64,000 nucleotides of DNA from Microbacterium sp. zg-B185 (GTDB lineage: Bacteria > Actinomycetota > Actinomycetes > Actinomycetales > Microbacteriaceae). Shown here in pieces: positions 8,784 to 16,571 of this stretch. Position 1 is the first letter of the stretch, and each line of letters starts with the position of its first letter. Location of the stretch: contig NZ_CP126739.1 in NCBI RefSeq assembly GCF_030246885.1, positions 992,001 to 1,056,000 on the forward strand. The letters run 5' to 3'. The translations under genes and the position numbers were made by a program. A model generated the notes under the pieces. That model was not told the origin of the DNA. It ran no database searches and was given only the letters and a program-made list of their open reading frames with translations.

Positions 8784-8801
8784 TTATCGAATGTTTATCG
8801 A
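8784..8801. promoter_or_regulatory. helically phased direct repeat upstream of the AKR-like gene
   Basis: TTATCGA occurs at 8784-8790 and again at 8795-8801, eleven bases (one helical turn) apart. It lies in the 290-base gap before the aldo/keto reductase-like gene, which otherwise holds only the pnp terminator. Phased direct repeats of this kind can be activator sites. No regulator is adjacent. Confidence 0.3.
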
Positions 8802-8919
8802 CAGGCCACCGGAATGAGCGGCTCGCGTTCCTGGGCGGCCTAACCTCGAAGAAAGCGCCGGGGGGCGCGGACTTCGAAGACACAGAGGCTCGGCCGGAGC
8901 CGACGTGAGGGGGTGGGAG

Positions 8920-9954
8920 ATGGCTCGATCAGATGTCGGCTCTGCCATCTCGTCCACGAGACGCGGTGCGCCGACCGCGCTCGCTGACGTGCACCCCTCG
9001 TCACCGATCCCGGTACAGGGTCCGGCCGTGGGCGAGAGCGTCCGGGTGCCCCTCGGAGAGACCGGGTTCGCGATCTTTCCGCTGATCCTCGGTGGTGCCG
9101 AGTTCGGCTGGAACGTCGACCTGGAATCCAGCCACGAGATCATGGACGCGTACGTGGAGCGCGGCGGCAACGCGCTGCACACGGCCGACAGCTTCGCCGG
9201 CGGCCGCAGTGAGCACATCATCGGCCAGTGGCTGCACTCCCGCGGACTGCGCGATGAGATCACCCTCGCCGTCCGCGTCGGCGGGCACCCCGACAACCCG
9301 GGCCTGGGCCCGGTCAACCTGGTCCGCGCGGTCGAGGCCTCGCTCACTCGCCTCCGCACCGACCGTGTGGACGTGCTCTACCTGGATGCCACCGATGGTC
9401 ACGCGGACCTCGAAGACGCCCTGGCCACCGCGGAGTGGCTGGTGGAGTCCGGCAAGGCGCGAGCGATCGGCGCCGTCGGCCTGACCGCCACCCAACTCGT
9501 CGAGGCGCGCATCTTCGCCTCTGCCGGCTATCCGCGCATCACCGTGCTCGACGTGCCGTTCAACGTGCTGCGCCGGCACGAGTTCGATGCCGATCTGCGC
9601 CTGGTCGCAGGAGCTCAGGGGATGGCCGTCACGCCGTCGCACCCGCTCGAGCACGGGTTCCTCGCCGGCCGGCACCGCACGAAGCTCCGCGGCGGACTGT
9701 CCGTCCGTGGCGCTCAGATCGCCGCCAGCATGAATCGGCGCGGAAGCCGCACGCTGCGCGCCCTGGATGCGGTCGGAACGGAGCTGGGCGTGCCCGATGC
9801 CGCCGTGGCGGTCGCGTGGCTGCTCGCGCAGAAGCTGATCGCCGCGCCCATCGTCAACGCGTACGCCGCACACCACGTCGAAGAGCTGGTGCAGGGCGTC
9901 GGCGTCCAGCTCAGCCGCGTCCAGCTCGCCGATATCGCACGCGCGTCCGAATAG
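8920..9954 (+). CDS. aldo/keto reductase-family protein lacking the catalytic tetrad
   Basis: A 344-residue TIM-barrel protein of the AKR family: LGGAEFGW, GGRSEHIIGQWL, SLTRLRTDRVDV and LLAQKLIAAPIVNA all align with family blocks. The Asp-Tyr-Lys-His tetrad is gone. The canonical 'DTA..YG' reads HTADSFAGG (His87, Phe92), the 'ATK.G' lysine is Arg119 in AVRVGG, and the 'QIH' histidine is Asp156 in LYLDATD. The protein may bind a nucleotide or ligand without reducing it. ATG 8920 is preferred over GTG 8905 because AGGGGG lies six bases before it. It is monocistronic. Family membership is certain; loss of activity is inferred from the substitutions. Confidence 0.8.
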   Translation: MARSDVGSAISSTRRGAPTALADVHPSSPIPVQGPAVGESVRVPLGETGFAIFPLILGGAEFGWNVDLESSHEIMDAYVERGGNALHTADSFAGGRSEHIIGQWLHSRGLRDEITLAVRVGGHPDNPGLGPVNLVRAVEASLTRLRTDRVDVLYLDATDGHADLEDALATAEWLVESGKARAIGAVGLTATQLVEARIFASAGYPRITVLDVPFNVLRRHEFDADLRLVAGAQGMAVTPSHPLEHGFLAGRHRTKLRGGLSVRGAQIAASMNRRGSRTLRALDAVGTELGVPDAAVAVAWLLAQKLIAAPIVNAYAAHHVEELVQGVGVQLSRVQLADIARASE

Positions 9955-10050
9955 CGCCGATAGGTTCGATCGCGGGCTGCCGCTACAGCCCGTGACATAG
10001 GCTGGGAGGGTACGCGTAAAGCACCCCGACCCCCGACGAAGCGAGCTGGC

Positions 10051-10653
10051 GTGACGCACTACATCTACCTCGTGCGGCACGGCGAGCATCAGGATGCCGA
10101 GCACGGACTCGTCGATGGGCCGCTCTCACCGCGTGGTCGGCGGCAGGCTTCGCTGCTGGCCGATCGCCTGTCGGGCATCCCCTTCGACGCGGTGTGGCAC
10201 TCGCCCCTGGAGCGGGCGAGCCAGACCGCTCGCGCCGTCGCCGAGCGGATGCCTTCTCTCTCGCCCGAGCCGTCGTCTCTGCTGTTCGACTGCGTCCCGA
10301 CCGGCATGACCGATCAGACCCCGGCCGTGTTCGAGCCGTTCTTCGGCAGCGTGACCGAGGCCGAGGTCGACGCCGGCCGGGCGCAGATGGCGGACGCCGC
10401 CAGCGAGTACCTCGTCCGCAAGAGCGGCGAGGTGCACGAACTGCTCATCACGCACAACTTCGTCATCGGGTGGTTCGTGCGCGAAGTGCTGGGGGCCCCG
10501 GACTGGCGCTGGATGACGCTGAACCAAGCGCACTGCGGGCTCACCGTGATCTCGCAGAAGCAGGGCCGCCCCTGGACGCTGGTCTCCCACAACGACCTGG
10601 GGCATCTCCCGATGGAGCTGCGCACCGGCCTGCCCGAGGATCCCCTGGTCTAG
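10051..10653 (+). CDS. histidine phosphatase family protein (phosphoglycerate mutase-like)
   Basis: A 200-residue histidine phosphatase. The signature LVRHGE (His10 as phospho-acceptor) is followed by GPLSPRGRRQASLLADRL and WHSPLERASQTA; the second conserved histidine lies in LLITHNFVIGWFVREVL. Members hydrolyse phosphate esters or act as mutases, and the substrate cannot be read here. It starts at GTG 10051 with only a weak ribosome site. It ends four bases into the opposing GNAT gene, so the two genes converge with overlapping 3' ends. Confidence 0.85.
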   Translation: MTHYIYLVRHGEHQDAEHGLVDGPLSPRGRRQASLLADRLSGIPFDAVWHSPLERASQTARAVAERMPSLSPEPSSLLFDCVPTGMTDQTPAVFEPFFGSVTEAEVDAGRAQMADAASEYLVRKSGEVHELLITHNFVIGWFVREVLGAPDWRWMTLNQAHCGLTVISQKQGRPWTLVSHNDLGHLPMELRTGLPEDPLV

Positions 10654-11162
10654 CTCGGGGCGTCGATCACCGCGGCGCTGCCGCCGTCAGTTCCGGACTG
10701 CAGCGCCTTGCCGTACCAGCGCGTCGCATTCGGGTTGTCGTTGTACGGGTCGATCGGGACGAAGCCGGTGGCCTCGTACAAGCGGCCGGCGGCCTCCAGC
10801 GTGTGGTGGGTGTCCAGGACGAGCTCGGCGGCGCCGAACTCCGCAGCCCGCCGCCGGAGGTCCTCCATCAGCAGACGGCCCCACCCGCGACCCCGGGTCT
10901 CGGGTCGCAGGTAGAGATGCTTCACCTCGTACCGCGGCCCGTGCGGGCCGTCCTCGATGCGGCGGATGCCGCCGCATCCGACCCCGTCCTCGCCGTCCGT
11001 CACGACGAGGAACACGCCCTGGGGCGGCTCGAAGGCCGCCGGATCCGGGAAGACCGTCGCGTAGGTGTGCCCCGGAAACGTGGCGGTGCGCATGCGGAAG
11101 TAGTCGGCGAGAAGCTCGTGCGCAGCAGGGTCGTCGACCGGAAGCGGAGTGATCGTCGGCAT
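10650..11162 (-). CDS. GNAT family N-acetyltransferase
   Basis: A 170-residue acetyl-CoA-dependent N-acyltransferase. The acetyl-CoA pyrophosphate loop is YLRPETRGRGWGRLLMEDL (the R-G-x-G-W/x-G pattern), preceded by the beta-4 strand RYEVKHL and followed by LVLDTHHTLEAAGRLYEATGF, the usual last blocks. ATG 11162 (MPTITPLP) is the likely start; open frame further upstream overlaps the dapB promoter. It is divergent from dapB with a 78-bp shared control region. The acetylated substrate is unknown. Confidence 0.8.
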   Translation of the reverse strand: MPTITPLPVDDPAAHELLADYFRMRTATFPGHTYATVFPDPAAFEPPQGVFLVVTDGEDGVGCGGIRRIEDGPHGPRYEVKHLYLRPETRGRGWGRLLMEDLRRRAAEFGAAELVLDTHHTLEAAGRLYEATGFVPIDPYNDNPNATRWYGKALQSGTDGGSAAVIDAPS

Positions 11163-11209
11163 GGTCTCGAGCGTACCGGCGGCGCCCGGCGAGGCCGCAC
11201 GGCACGACC

Positions 11210-11222
11210 GGCACGACGTGCC
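11210..11222. promoter_or_regulatory. palindrome in the GNAT-dapB divergent promoter region
   Basis: GGCACGACGTGCC (six-base arms, one-base centre) lies just upstream of the dapB -10-like TACGAT (11228-11233), where a repressor would block the -35/-10 spacer. The preceding GGCACGACC forms a direct repeat with its left half. This is an operator candidate only. Confidence 0.3.
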
Positions 11223-11240
11223 GCCGATACGATGGGATCC

Positions 11241-12053
11241 ATGACGACACGCGTGGCCCTGGTCGGCGGCACCGGCAAGCTGGGCGGGATCATCCGGGGT
11301 GTCATCGACACGGAGCATGACTTCGAGGTCATCGCCACGCTCACCTCGAAGTCGCAGCTGTCCGAGCTCGACGGCGCCGATCTGGTCGTTGACGCCTCGA
11401 GCCCGGCCGTGTCCATCGACGTCGTCCGCGCCTCGATCGAGCGAGGCATGAACGTGCTGGTGGGCACATCGGGATGGTCCGCGGAACGCATCGCACTGAT
11501 CCGCCCGATCGTGGCCGCCGCCGGCACCGGCGCCGTCTTCATCCCGAACTTCTCGCTCGGCTCAGTCCTCGGTACGGCTCTGGCCGCGGCGGCGGCGCCC
11601 TTCTTCCCGTCCGTCGAAATCGTCGAGGCGCACCGCGAGACCAAGATCGACTCACCCAGCGGGACGGCGGTGCGCACGGCGGAGCTCATCGGCGCAGCGC
11701 GGGCAGAGGTGGGTCCGGTCGAATCGCCGCACGTCGACCAGCGCGCCCGAGGGCAGCAGGTCGCCAGCATTCCGATCCACTCCCTGCGCCGCCCCGGGGT
11801 CGTGGCGCGGCAGGACGTGATCCTGTCGGGTCCGGGGGAGTCGCTCACGCTCACCCACGACACCGTCGAGCCCGCTCTGGCCTACGCCCCCGGGATCCGG
11901 CTGGCGCTGGGAGCGGCTCGCGACGCCCGAGGCGTCTTCATCGGACTGGACAGCTTCCTGGACATCGGCATCCGCATGCCCCAACCGGCGCCGGAGCGAC
12001 CCGTCGCCGAGACCGACGTACCGGGCCAGGTCGCCCGCGTCACCGGAGCATGA
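11241..12053 (+). CDS. dapB: 4-hydroxy-tetrahydrodipicolinate reductase
   Basis: A 270-residue DapB, which reduces the dapA product to tetrahydrodipicolinate with NAD(P)H in the lysine/diaminopimelate pathway. It has the Rossmann motif VALVGGTGKLGGIIRGVI, then VDASSPAVSIDVV and GTSGWSAE. The catalytic block is EAHRETKIDSPSGTA (His/Lys pair and the P-S-G-T substrate loop). The -10-like TACGAT ends seven bases before ATG 11241, so the mRNA is probably leaderless; ATG 11232 lies inside that -10 element. The last bases overlap the next start (ATGA). dapA and dapF are elsewhere in the window. Confidence 0.92.
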   Translation: MTTRVALVGGTGKLGGIIRGVIDTEHDFEVIATLTSKSQLSELDGADLVVDASSPAVSIDVVRASIERGMNVLVGTSGWSAERIALIRPIVAAAGTGAVFIPNFSLGSVLGTALAAAAAPFFPSVEIVEAHRETKIDSPSGTAVRTAELIGAARAEVGPVESPHVDQRARGQQVASIPIHSLRRPGVVARQDVILSGPGESLTLTHDTVEPALAYAPGIRLALGAARDARGVFIGLDSFLDIGIRMPQPAPERPVAETDVPGQVARVTGA

Positions 12054-12499
12054 GCGCCCGCATCGGTGTCGCGGTGATGGCGGCGCTCCTCGTGCTGTAC
12101 ATCGTCCTGGTCGCGCAGCGGGCGTGGCTGCTTCTGATCAGCGGAGAGCCGATCGGCATCGCGATGGGCGCGGCGCTGGTCGTGCTGCCCGTCATCGCGG
12201 CCTGGGCCCTGGGACGCGAGCTGTGGTTCGGCATCCGCGCCGAGCAGCTCGCGCGCCGGCTCGAGACCGAGGGCGGCTTGCCCGATGACGAGGTGTCGGT
12301 ACGGCCGAGCGGCAGAGTCATGCGCGAAGACGGGGATCTCGTCTTTCCCGCCTATCGGGCCCAGGTCGAGGCGGATCCGGACGACTGGCGCGCCTGGTAC
12401 CGGCTCGGTCTGGCGTACGACGCCGCCGGCGACCGCAGACGAGCCCGTGCCGCGGTGCGGCGGGCGATCCAGCTGGAGACGGGGTCGCGTCGTCGCTAG
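12050..12499 (+). CDS. membrane-anchored TPR-containing hypothetical protein
   Basis: A 149-residue protein. Two hydrophobic segments (about residues 5-25 and 37-57) are followed by a cytoplasmic part that ends in one tetratricopeptide-like helix pair: DDWRAWYRLGLAYDAAGD then RRRARAAVRRAIQ. Its ATG overlaps the dapB stop, so it is translationally coupled. Its TAG shares the palindrome CTAG (12496-12499) with the stop of the opposing gene. Similar small membrane proteins follow dapB in related genera, as far as I recall. The function is unknown; a protein-protein scaffold is possible. Confidence 0.7.
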   Translation: MSARIGVAVMAALLVLYIVLVAQRAWLLLISGEPIGIAMGAALVVLPVIAAWALGRELWFGIRAEQLARRLETEGGLPDDEVSVRPSGRVMREDGDLVFPAYRAQVEADPDDWRAWYRLGLAYDAAGDRRRARAAVRRAIQLETGSRRR

Positions 12500-13419
12500 T
12501 CCGGCGGTGCGGGCACCGCGGCATCCACAGCCTCTTCGACCGTCTCGGAGGTGAAGCGGAATCCGGATTCGCCCAACACGACCGGGAGCACGGCGGCATC
12601 GCCGGTCAGCAGCCCCTCGGTCGCGTCGGCGCCGAGCACGAGCCTGAGCGCCCAGGCCGGTGCGGGCACGACGAACGGCCGGTTCATCCGCATCGCCAGC
12701 GCGAAGCCGAGGTCGTTCGCGTTCGCGGGGTTCGGACCGACGAGATTCACCGGACCCTCGATGTCGGCGTCCAGGAGATGACGGATGCCGCGCACCTCGT
12801 CCGCGAGCGAGATCCAGGGCCATTTCTGCTGTCCGCCGGCGATCGGGCCGGCCACACCCAGACGGGTGAGCAGCACGAGCGGTTTCAGTACGCCCTCCGG
12901 ATGCACCACGGGCGCCGTGCGCATCAGCGCCACGCGCGCACGCGACCCGGCACCCAGCGCCGCTGCCTCCCACTCCCCGCACAGGTCGGCGAGGAACGTC
13001 TCCCCGCGCGGGGATCTCTCGGTCAGCACCCGGCCGGGTGCTGACCCGTAGTAGCCCACGGCGGAGGCCGACAGGAACGCGGGGGCGTCGGTGCCCAGTT
13101 CACGCACAGCGCGTGCGAGGGCGCGCGCCGGCGTGATCCGCGACCACAGCAGCGTGTTCTTGTAGCCGGAGGTCCACGGGAATCGGCCGATCGATGCCCC
13201 GTTCAGCCCGACCACCGCGTCTGCGCCATCCAGGACAGCCGGATCGAGCGGCGACGCGTCGGTCAGCCATTCGATCTCGTCGGCCATCTCCGCGGGACGG
13301 CGCACGAGGGTGGTGACCCGGATCCCGTCCGCGCGGAGGCTGGCGACCAGGGCGGACCCGATCAGTCCGGATGCGCCGGCCACGACGATCCGGCGCGTCC
13401 GGGCAGCCGGTTCAGGCAA
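12496..13419 (-). CDS. TIGR01777-family NAD-dependent epimerase-like protein
   Basis: A 307-residue extended SDR protein of the YfcH/TIGR01777 type. The N-terminal Rossmann loop is VVAGASGLIGSALVASL, followed by GADAVVGLNGASIGRFPW, SASAVGYYGSAPGR (the Y of the SDR active site) and PLVLLTRLGVAGPIAGG. The C-terminal domain ends LGESGFRF. The start is TTG 13419, overlapping the upstream osmC stop by eight bases and preceded by GAGG, so translation is coupled. The substrate is unknown. In plants and bacteria the family is linked to division or cell-surface functions, but I cannot assign one here. Confidence 0.8.
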   Translation of the reverse strand: MPEPAARTRRIVVAGASGLIGSALVASLRADGIRVTTLVRRPAEMADEIEWLTDASPLDPAVLDGADAVVGLNGASIGRFPWTSGYKNTLLWSRITPARALARAVRELGTDAPAFLSASAVGYYGSAPGRVLTERSPRGETFLADLCGEWEAAALGAGSRARVALMRTAPVVHPEGVLKPLVLLTRLGVAGPIAGGQQKWPWISLADEVRGIRHLLDADIEGPVNLVGPNPANANDLGFALAMRMNRPFVVPAPAWALRLVLGADATEGLLTGDAAVLPVVLGESGFRFTSETVEEAVDAAVPAPPD

Positions 13420-13837
13420 GCGTCGCCTCGAGAGTGATCTCGATGCCCGCGAGGGCCTGCGAGACGGGGCAGTTGACCTTGGCATCGGCCGCGATGCGGT
13501 CGAAATCCTCCTGGCCCAGTCCGGGCACGACGGCGTTGACGTTCAGGTGGCTTCCGGTGATCCCGGTGCCGGGCTTGAAGGTCACGGACGCCGTCGTCTC
13601 GATCGACTCCGGCGGGGTGCCGTTCTGCGCCAGCCCGTTCGAGAACGCCATGCTGAAGCACGAGGCGTGGGCGGCGGCGATCAGCTCTTCGGGCGTGGTG
13701 AACGATGTGGAGCCTTCGCTGCGCGCCTTCCAGTTGATATCGAACGTGCCGATGCCGGAGGACTGGAACGCGACCGTGCCGGATCCATCGGTCAAACCGC
13801 CCTTCCAGACGGTTTTGGCTTCGCTCGTGACGGTCAT
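13412..13837 (-). CDS. OsmC-family peroxiredoxin
   Basis: A 141-residue OsmC/Ohr-type thiol peroxidase that reduces organic hydroperoxides. The two redox cysteines are in AAHASCFSMAFSNGLA and AKVNCPVSQALAG, the expected spacing for OsmC rather than Ohr. TSFTTPEELIAAAHASC is the family block around the peroxidatic Cys. It is probably cytoplasmic, a homodimer, and recharged by a dihydrolipoamide or mycothiol system. It is coupled to the downstream TIGR01777 gene and lies 100 bases downstream of the thioredoxin-like/DUF4395 pair on the same strand, giving a redox-themed group. Confidence 0.88.
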   Translation of the reverse strand: MTVTSEAKTVWKGGLTDGSGTVAFQSSGIGTFDINWKARSEGSTSFTTPEELIAAAHASCFSMAFSNGLAQNGTPPESIETTASVTFKPGTGITGSHLNVNAVVPGLGQEDFDRIAADAKVNCPVSQALAGIEITLEATLA

Positions 13838-13937
13838 CGGAACCTCCTGATCGGGATGCGCCCGCGCGCCGGACGCTTTGCCGTCAGCCTAACGGCGCGG
13901 TCCGCACAGCGCGACCGATCGAACCCGCCGGTCCGGA

Positions 13938-14531
13938 TCAGGCCGCGGAGGGACGCGCACGCCCCACGATGCCCGCACGCTGGAGCAGCAGGTACAGCCG
14001 GCAGCCCAGGTAGAGCCCGAAGACGGCATTCAGGAAAGCCGCGACGAAGGCGGCCGCGGCCGCGATCGGCAGCGCCCACGGAACCCCGCCCAGGTGCAGC
14101 ACGAGACCGATCATCACCACCACCAGGCCCACTCCCTGCGCGAATCGTGGGGGCCGGGGATCCTCCAGATCGGCGGGCGGACTCAATCGCGGCTGGACGA
14201 GTCTGCGATACACCGCGCCCCACGGTGCCGTACGCGGGGACAGCACACCCCACAGGAAGAGCAGTGCGAGCACGACCAGAAGCAGGAACGCCGGATCCAG
14301 TGCGCGCTGTGCGAGGGTGGCCGAGTGAATCGCCCAGCCCTCCGGCGTGAACGTCGTATTCGACAGTGGCGCGTAGGCGTACCAGCCGAAGCCTGCGCCG
14401 CCGCGCCGGGTGGACAGCCCGGTCAGACCCAGCAGCACGTCGACGAGCAGGAGCAGCGATGTGATGCCGGCCGCGAAGCGGGGGCCGCGGGGATCGAGGC
14501 CCCGCGGGTCCCCGGCCGTTCGGTCAGACAC
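13938..14531 (-). CDS. DUF4395 membrane protein
   Basis: A 197-residue integral membrane protein with four hydrophobic segments: around residues 20-40, 80-97, 128-150 and 153-180. It contains the family marks DPRGPRFAAGIT near the N-terminus and PPRFAQGVGLVVVMIGL later. Its start overlaps the end of the thioredoxin-like gene by eight bases, a coupling conserved in actinobacteria as I remember it. Together they may move electrons across the membrane or handle a membrane thiol, but no activity has been shown to my knowledge. Confidence 0.8.
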   Translation of the reverse strand: MSDRTAGDPRGLDPRGPRFAAGITSLLLLVDVLLGLTGLSTRRGGAGFGWYAYAPLSNTTFTPEGWAIHSATLAQRALDPAFLLLVVLALLFLWGVLSPRTAPWGAVYRRLVQPRLSPPADLEDPRPPRFAQGVGLVVVMIGLVLHLGGVPWALPIAAAAAFVAAFLNAVFGLYLGCRLYLLLQRAGIVGRARPSAA

Positions 14532-14961
14532 TCGCCGGCTGCCCGGTCAGGCGGTTGAGCTCCAGCTCCAGGACGTCACGGTTGGGGCTGCCGCCGAACC
14601 GGGTCTGCACCGCGCCGTCACCGTCCAGCACGAGGGTCGTCGGGGTCTGCAGGATGTTGAAGTGCTTCGCGATGTCCGGCCGGTGGGTCACGTCGACGTC
14701 CAGGTGCAGGACGCCGTCGTGGGCTTCGGCGACCGAGGCGAGCGTGCGGTGCACGCCCGGGCAGCGCGAGCAGAGGTCCGTGCTGAACTGCAGCAGCGTC
14801 GCCGTCCGGCCGAGCGCTTCAGCACCCAGACGCGCGGGCTGGACGATCTCGTGCGGGATATCCCGCCGGGGGCGACCCTGGCGCCATCTGACGAACACAC
14901 CCAGCGCGACCGTCACGGCGAGAAGCAGCGCGAGGCCGATGAGGGCGGGAACGAGGGTCAC
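14524..14961 (-). CDS. membrane-anchored thioredoxin-family protein
   Basis: A 145-residue protein. One N-terminal membrane anchor (about 4-24) is followed by a thioredoxin fold. The active site is CSRC in FSTDLCSRCPGVHR, and the cis-proline is in ILQTPTTLVLDGDG. CxxC with Ser-Arg inside is unusual compared with CGPC and suggests a different redox potential. Start GTG 14961 has a -10-like TAGCCT eight bases upstream, hence probably near-leaderless. It leads an operon with the DUF4395 gene and is divergent from thyA. Confidence 0.8.
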   Translation of the reverse strand: MTLVPALIGLALLLAVTVALGVFVRWRQGRPRRDIPHEIVQPARLGAEALGRTATLLQFSTDLCSRCPGVHRTLASVAEAHDGVLHLDVDVTHRPDIAKHFNILQTPTTLVLDGDGAVQTRFGGSPNRDVLELELNRLTGQPASV

Positions 14962-15083
14962 AGCATCCCAGGCTAACTGCTTGCGGCTGAATAAGAGCCG
15001 GATGTGGGAACTCCGACGTTCTGCACGGCACGCCGTACCGCCGGGCGGGGCGACCGCGACCGGGGAGGGATACCATCGACTCG

Positions 15084-15893
15084 ATGTCTGCGACCACCCC
15101 GAACCCCTACGAAGACCTGCTGCGCGACGTGCTCGAGCACGGTGCGATCAAGACGGATCGCACCGGCACCGGTACGCGCAGTGTGTTCGGCCGGCAGCTG
15201 AACTTCGACCTGTCCCAGGGGTTTCCGCTGGTGACGACCAAGCGCGTGCACATGAAGTCGATCGTGTACGAGCTGCTCTGGTTCCTCCGCGGCGAGTCGA
15301 ACGTGTCGTGGCTGCAGGAGCACGGCGTCACGATCTGGGACGAGTGGGCCGATGCCGCAGGCGAGCTCGGCCCGGTGTACGGGGTGCAGTGGCGTTCGTG
15401 GCCGACCGCGTCCGGAGAGACGATCGATCAGATCGCGGGCGTCATCGACGAGATCCGCCGCAATCCCGACTCCCGCCGCCTGATCGTCTCCGCCTGGAAC
15501 CCGGCGGACATCCCGGACATGGCACTGGCGCCCTGCCACGCGCTGTTCCAGTTCTACGTGGCCGATGGGCGACTCTCCTGTCAGCTCTACCAGCGCAGCG
15601 CCGACCTCTTCCTGGGCGTTCCGTTCAACATCGCCTCTTACGCCCTGCTGACCCACATGGTCGCGCAGCAGACCGGGCTGGCGGTCGGGGACTTCGTGTG
15701 GACCGGGGGAGACTGCCACATCTACGACAACCACATCGAGCAGGTCAGGCAGCAGCTGGAGCGCGAGCCGTTCCCGCCGCCTACGTTGCGCATCACCCGC
15801 ACACCGGACTCGATCTTCGAATACGAATACGACGACTTCGTCATCGAGGACTATCAGCACCATCCCGCGATCCGCGGCGCCGTCGCGGTATGA
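15084..15893 (+). CDS. thyA: thymidylate synthase
   Basis: A 269-residue ThyA that methylates dUMP to dTMP with methylene-tetrahydrofolate. Hallmarks: folate/dUMP phosphate loop [29 protein letters not shown], the catalytic Cys in [13 protein letters not shown], and [16 protein letters not shown] (the Arg/Ser/Asp dUMP-binding run). The C-terminus ends in a hydrophobic residue (AVAV), as in ThyA. The -10-like TACCAT ends seven bases before ATG 15084, consistent with a leaderless mRNA. It overlaps folA (ATGA), which regenerates the folate it oxidises. Confidence 0.97.
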   Translation: MSATTPNPYEDLLRDVLEHGAIKTDRTGTGTRSVFGRQLNFDLSQGFPLVTTKRVHMKSIVYELLWFLRGESNVSWLQEHGVTIWDEWADAAGELGPVYGVQWRSWPTASGETIDQIAGVIDEIRRNPDSRRLIVSAWNPADIPDMALAPCHALFQFYVADGRLSCQLYQRSADLFLGVPFNIASYALLTHMVAQQTGLAVGDFVWTGGDCHIYDNHIEQVRQQLEREPFPPPTLRITRTPDSIFEYEYDDFVIEDYQHHPAIRGAVAV

Positions 15894-16411
15894 GCGCAGC
15901 CTCGAGGCTCGGCCTGATCTGGGCCGAGGCCGCGGACGGTGTCATCGGCCGCGACGGCGGTATGCCGTGGCATGTTCCGGAGGACCTCGCGCACTTCAAG
16001 GCGGTCACCGCCGGGTCGCCGGTGGTGATGGGACGCAAGACGTGGGACTCGCTGCCCGAGCGGTTCCGCCCGCTGCCGGCGCGTCGCAACATCGTGGTCA
16101 CACGCAGCGAGAGGTGGTCGGCTCCCGGCGCCGAGCGCGCGGGTTCCCTGCAGGCCGCGCTGGCCGCCGCGGCCGGCGATGGTCCCGCACGGATCTGGCT
16201 GATCGGCGGCGGCGAGCTGTTCCGGGAGGGCATCGCGCTGGCGGACCGGCTCGAGGTGACCGAACTGGACACGACCGTCGCGGGCGACACCTACGCCCCC
16301 GCACGCACCGGCTGGGATGTCGTCAGCGCGGATCCCGGTCGTGGCTGGGCGACCTCCACCAGCGGCATCCGCTACCGCTTCCTGCGGATGGAGCGCAGCG
16401 GCGGGTCCTGA
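15890..16411 (+). CDS. folA: dihydrofolate reductase
   Basis: A 173-residue DHFR. The opening [31 protein letters not shown] carries the Met20-type loop and the acidic active-site residue (PEDLAHFK). [19 protein letters not shown] is the NADPH-binding block, and [18 protein letters not shown] the last nucleotide-binding loop. It reduces dihydrofolate produced by ThyA, whose gene it overlaps by four bases, so the two are made together. Normal length; the start is fixed by the ATGA overlap. Confidence 0.96.
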   Translation: MSAASRLGLIWAEAADGVIGRDGGMPWHVPEDLAHFKAVTAGSPVVMGRKTWDSLPERFRPLPARRNIVVTRSERWSAPGAERAGSLQAALAAAAGDGPARIWLIGGGELFREGIALADRLEVTELDTTVAGDTYAPARTGWDVVSADPGRGWATSTSGIRYRFLRMERSGGS

Positions 16412-16511
16412 GCGCTCCGAGCACCCGGGACCTTGCGGTGGCAACCGTCCCCGACCATAGTGGGGCCGACAGTGGGGACAGCGACGCACCATCGGCCCGG
16501 AGGGAGTGGAC

Positions 16512-16568
16512 ATGGACGCCCGATCCCGCCGCACTCGCCGAAGGCCGATGGTACCGAGGGCGCGGTGA
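16512..16568 (+). CDS. possible 18-residue arginine-rich leader peptide
   Basis: ATG 16512 has one of the best ribosome sites in the window (GGAGGGAG, five bases upstream). It opens an 18-codon frame, MDARSRRTRRRPMVPRAR, that stops three bases before the GTG of the ABC-like gene. With seven arginines and an Arg-Pro run it could stall or couple translation of the downstream gene, which has no good ribosome site of its own. Nothing else supports expression. Confidence 0.35.
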   Translation: MDARSRRTRRRPMVPRAR

Positions 16569-16571
16569 CGC

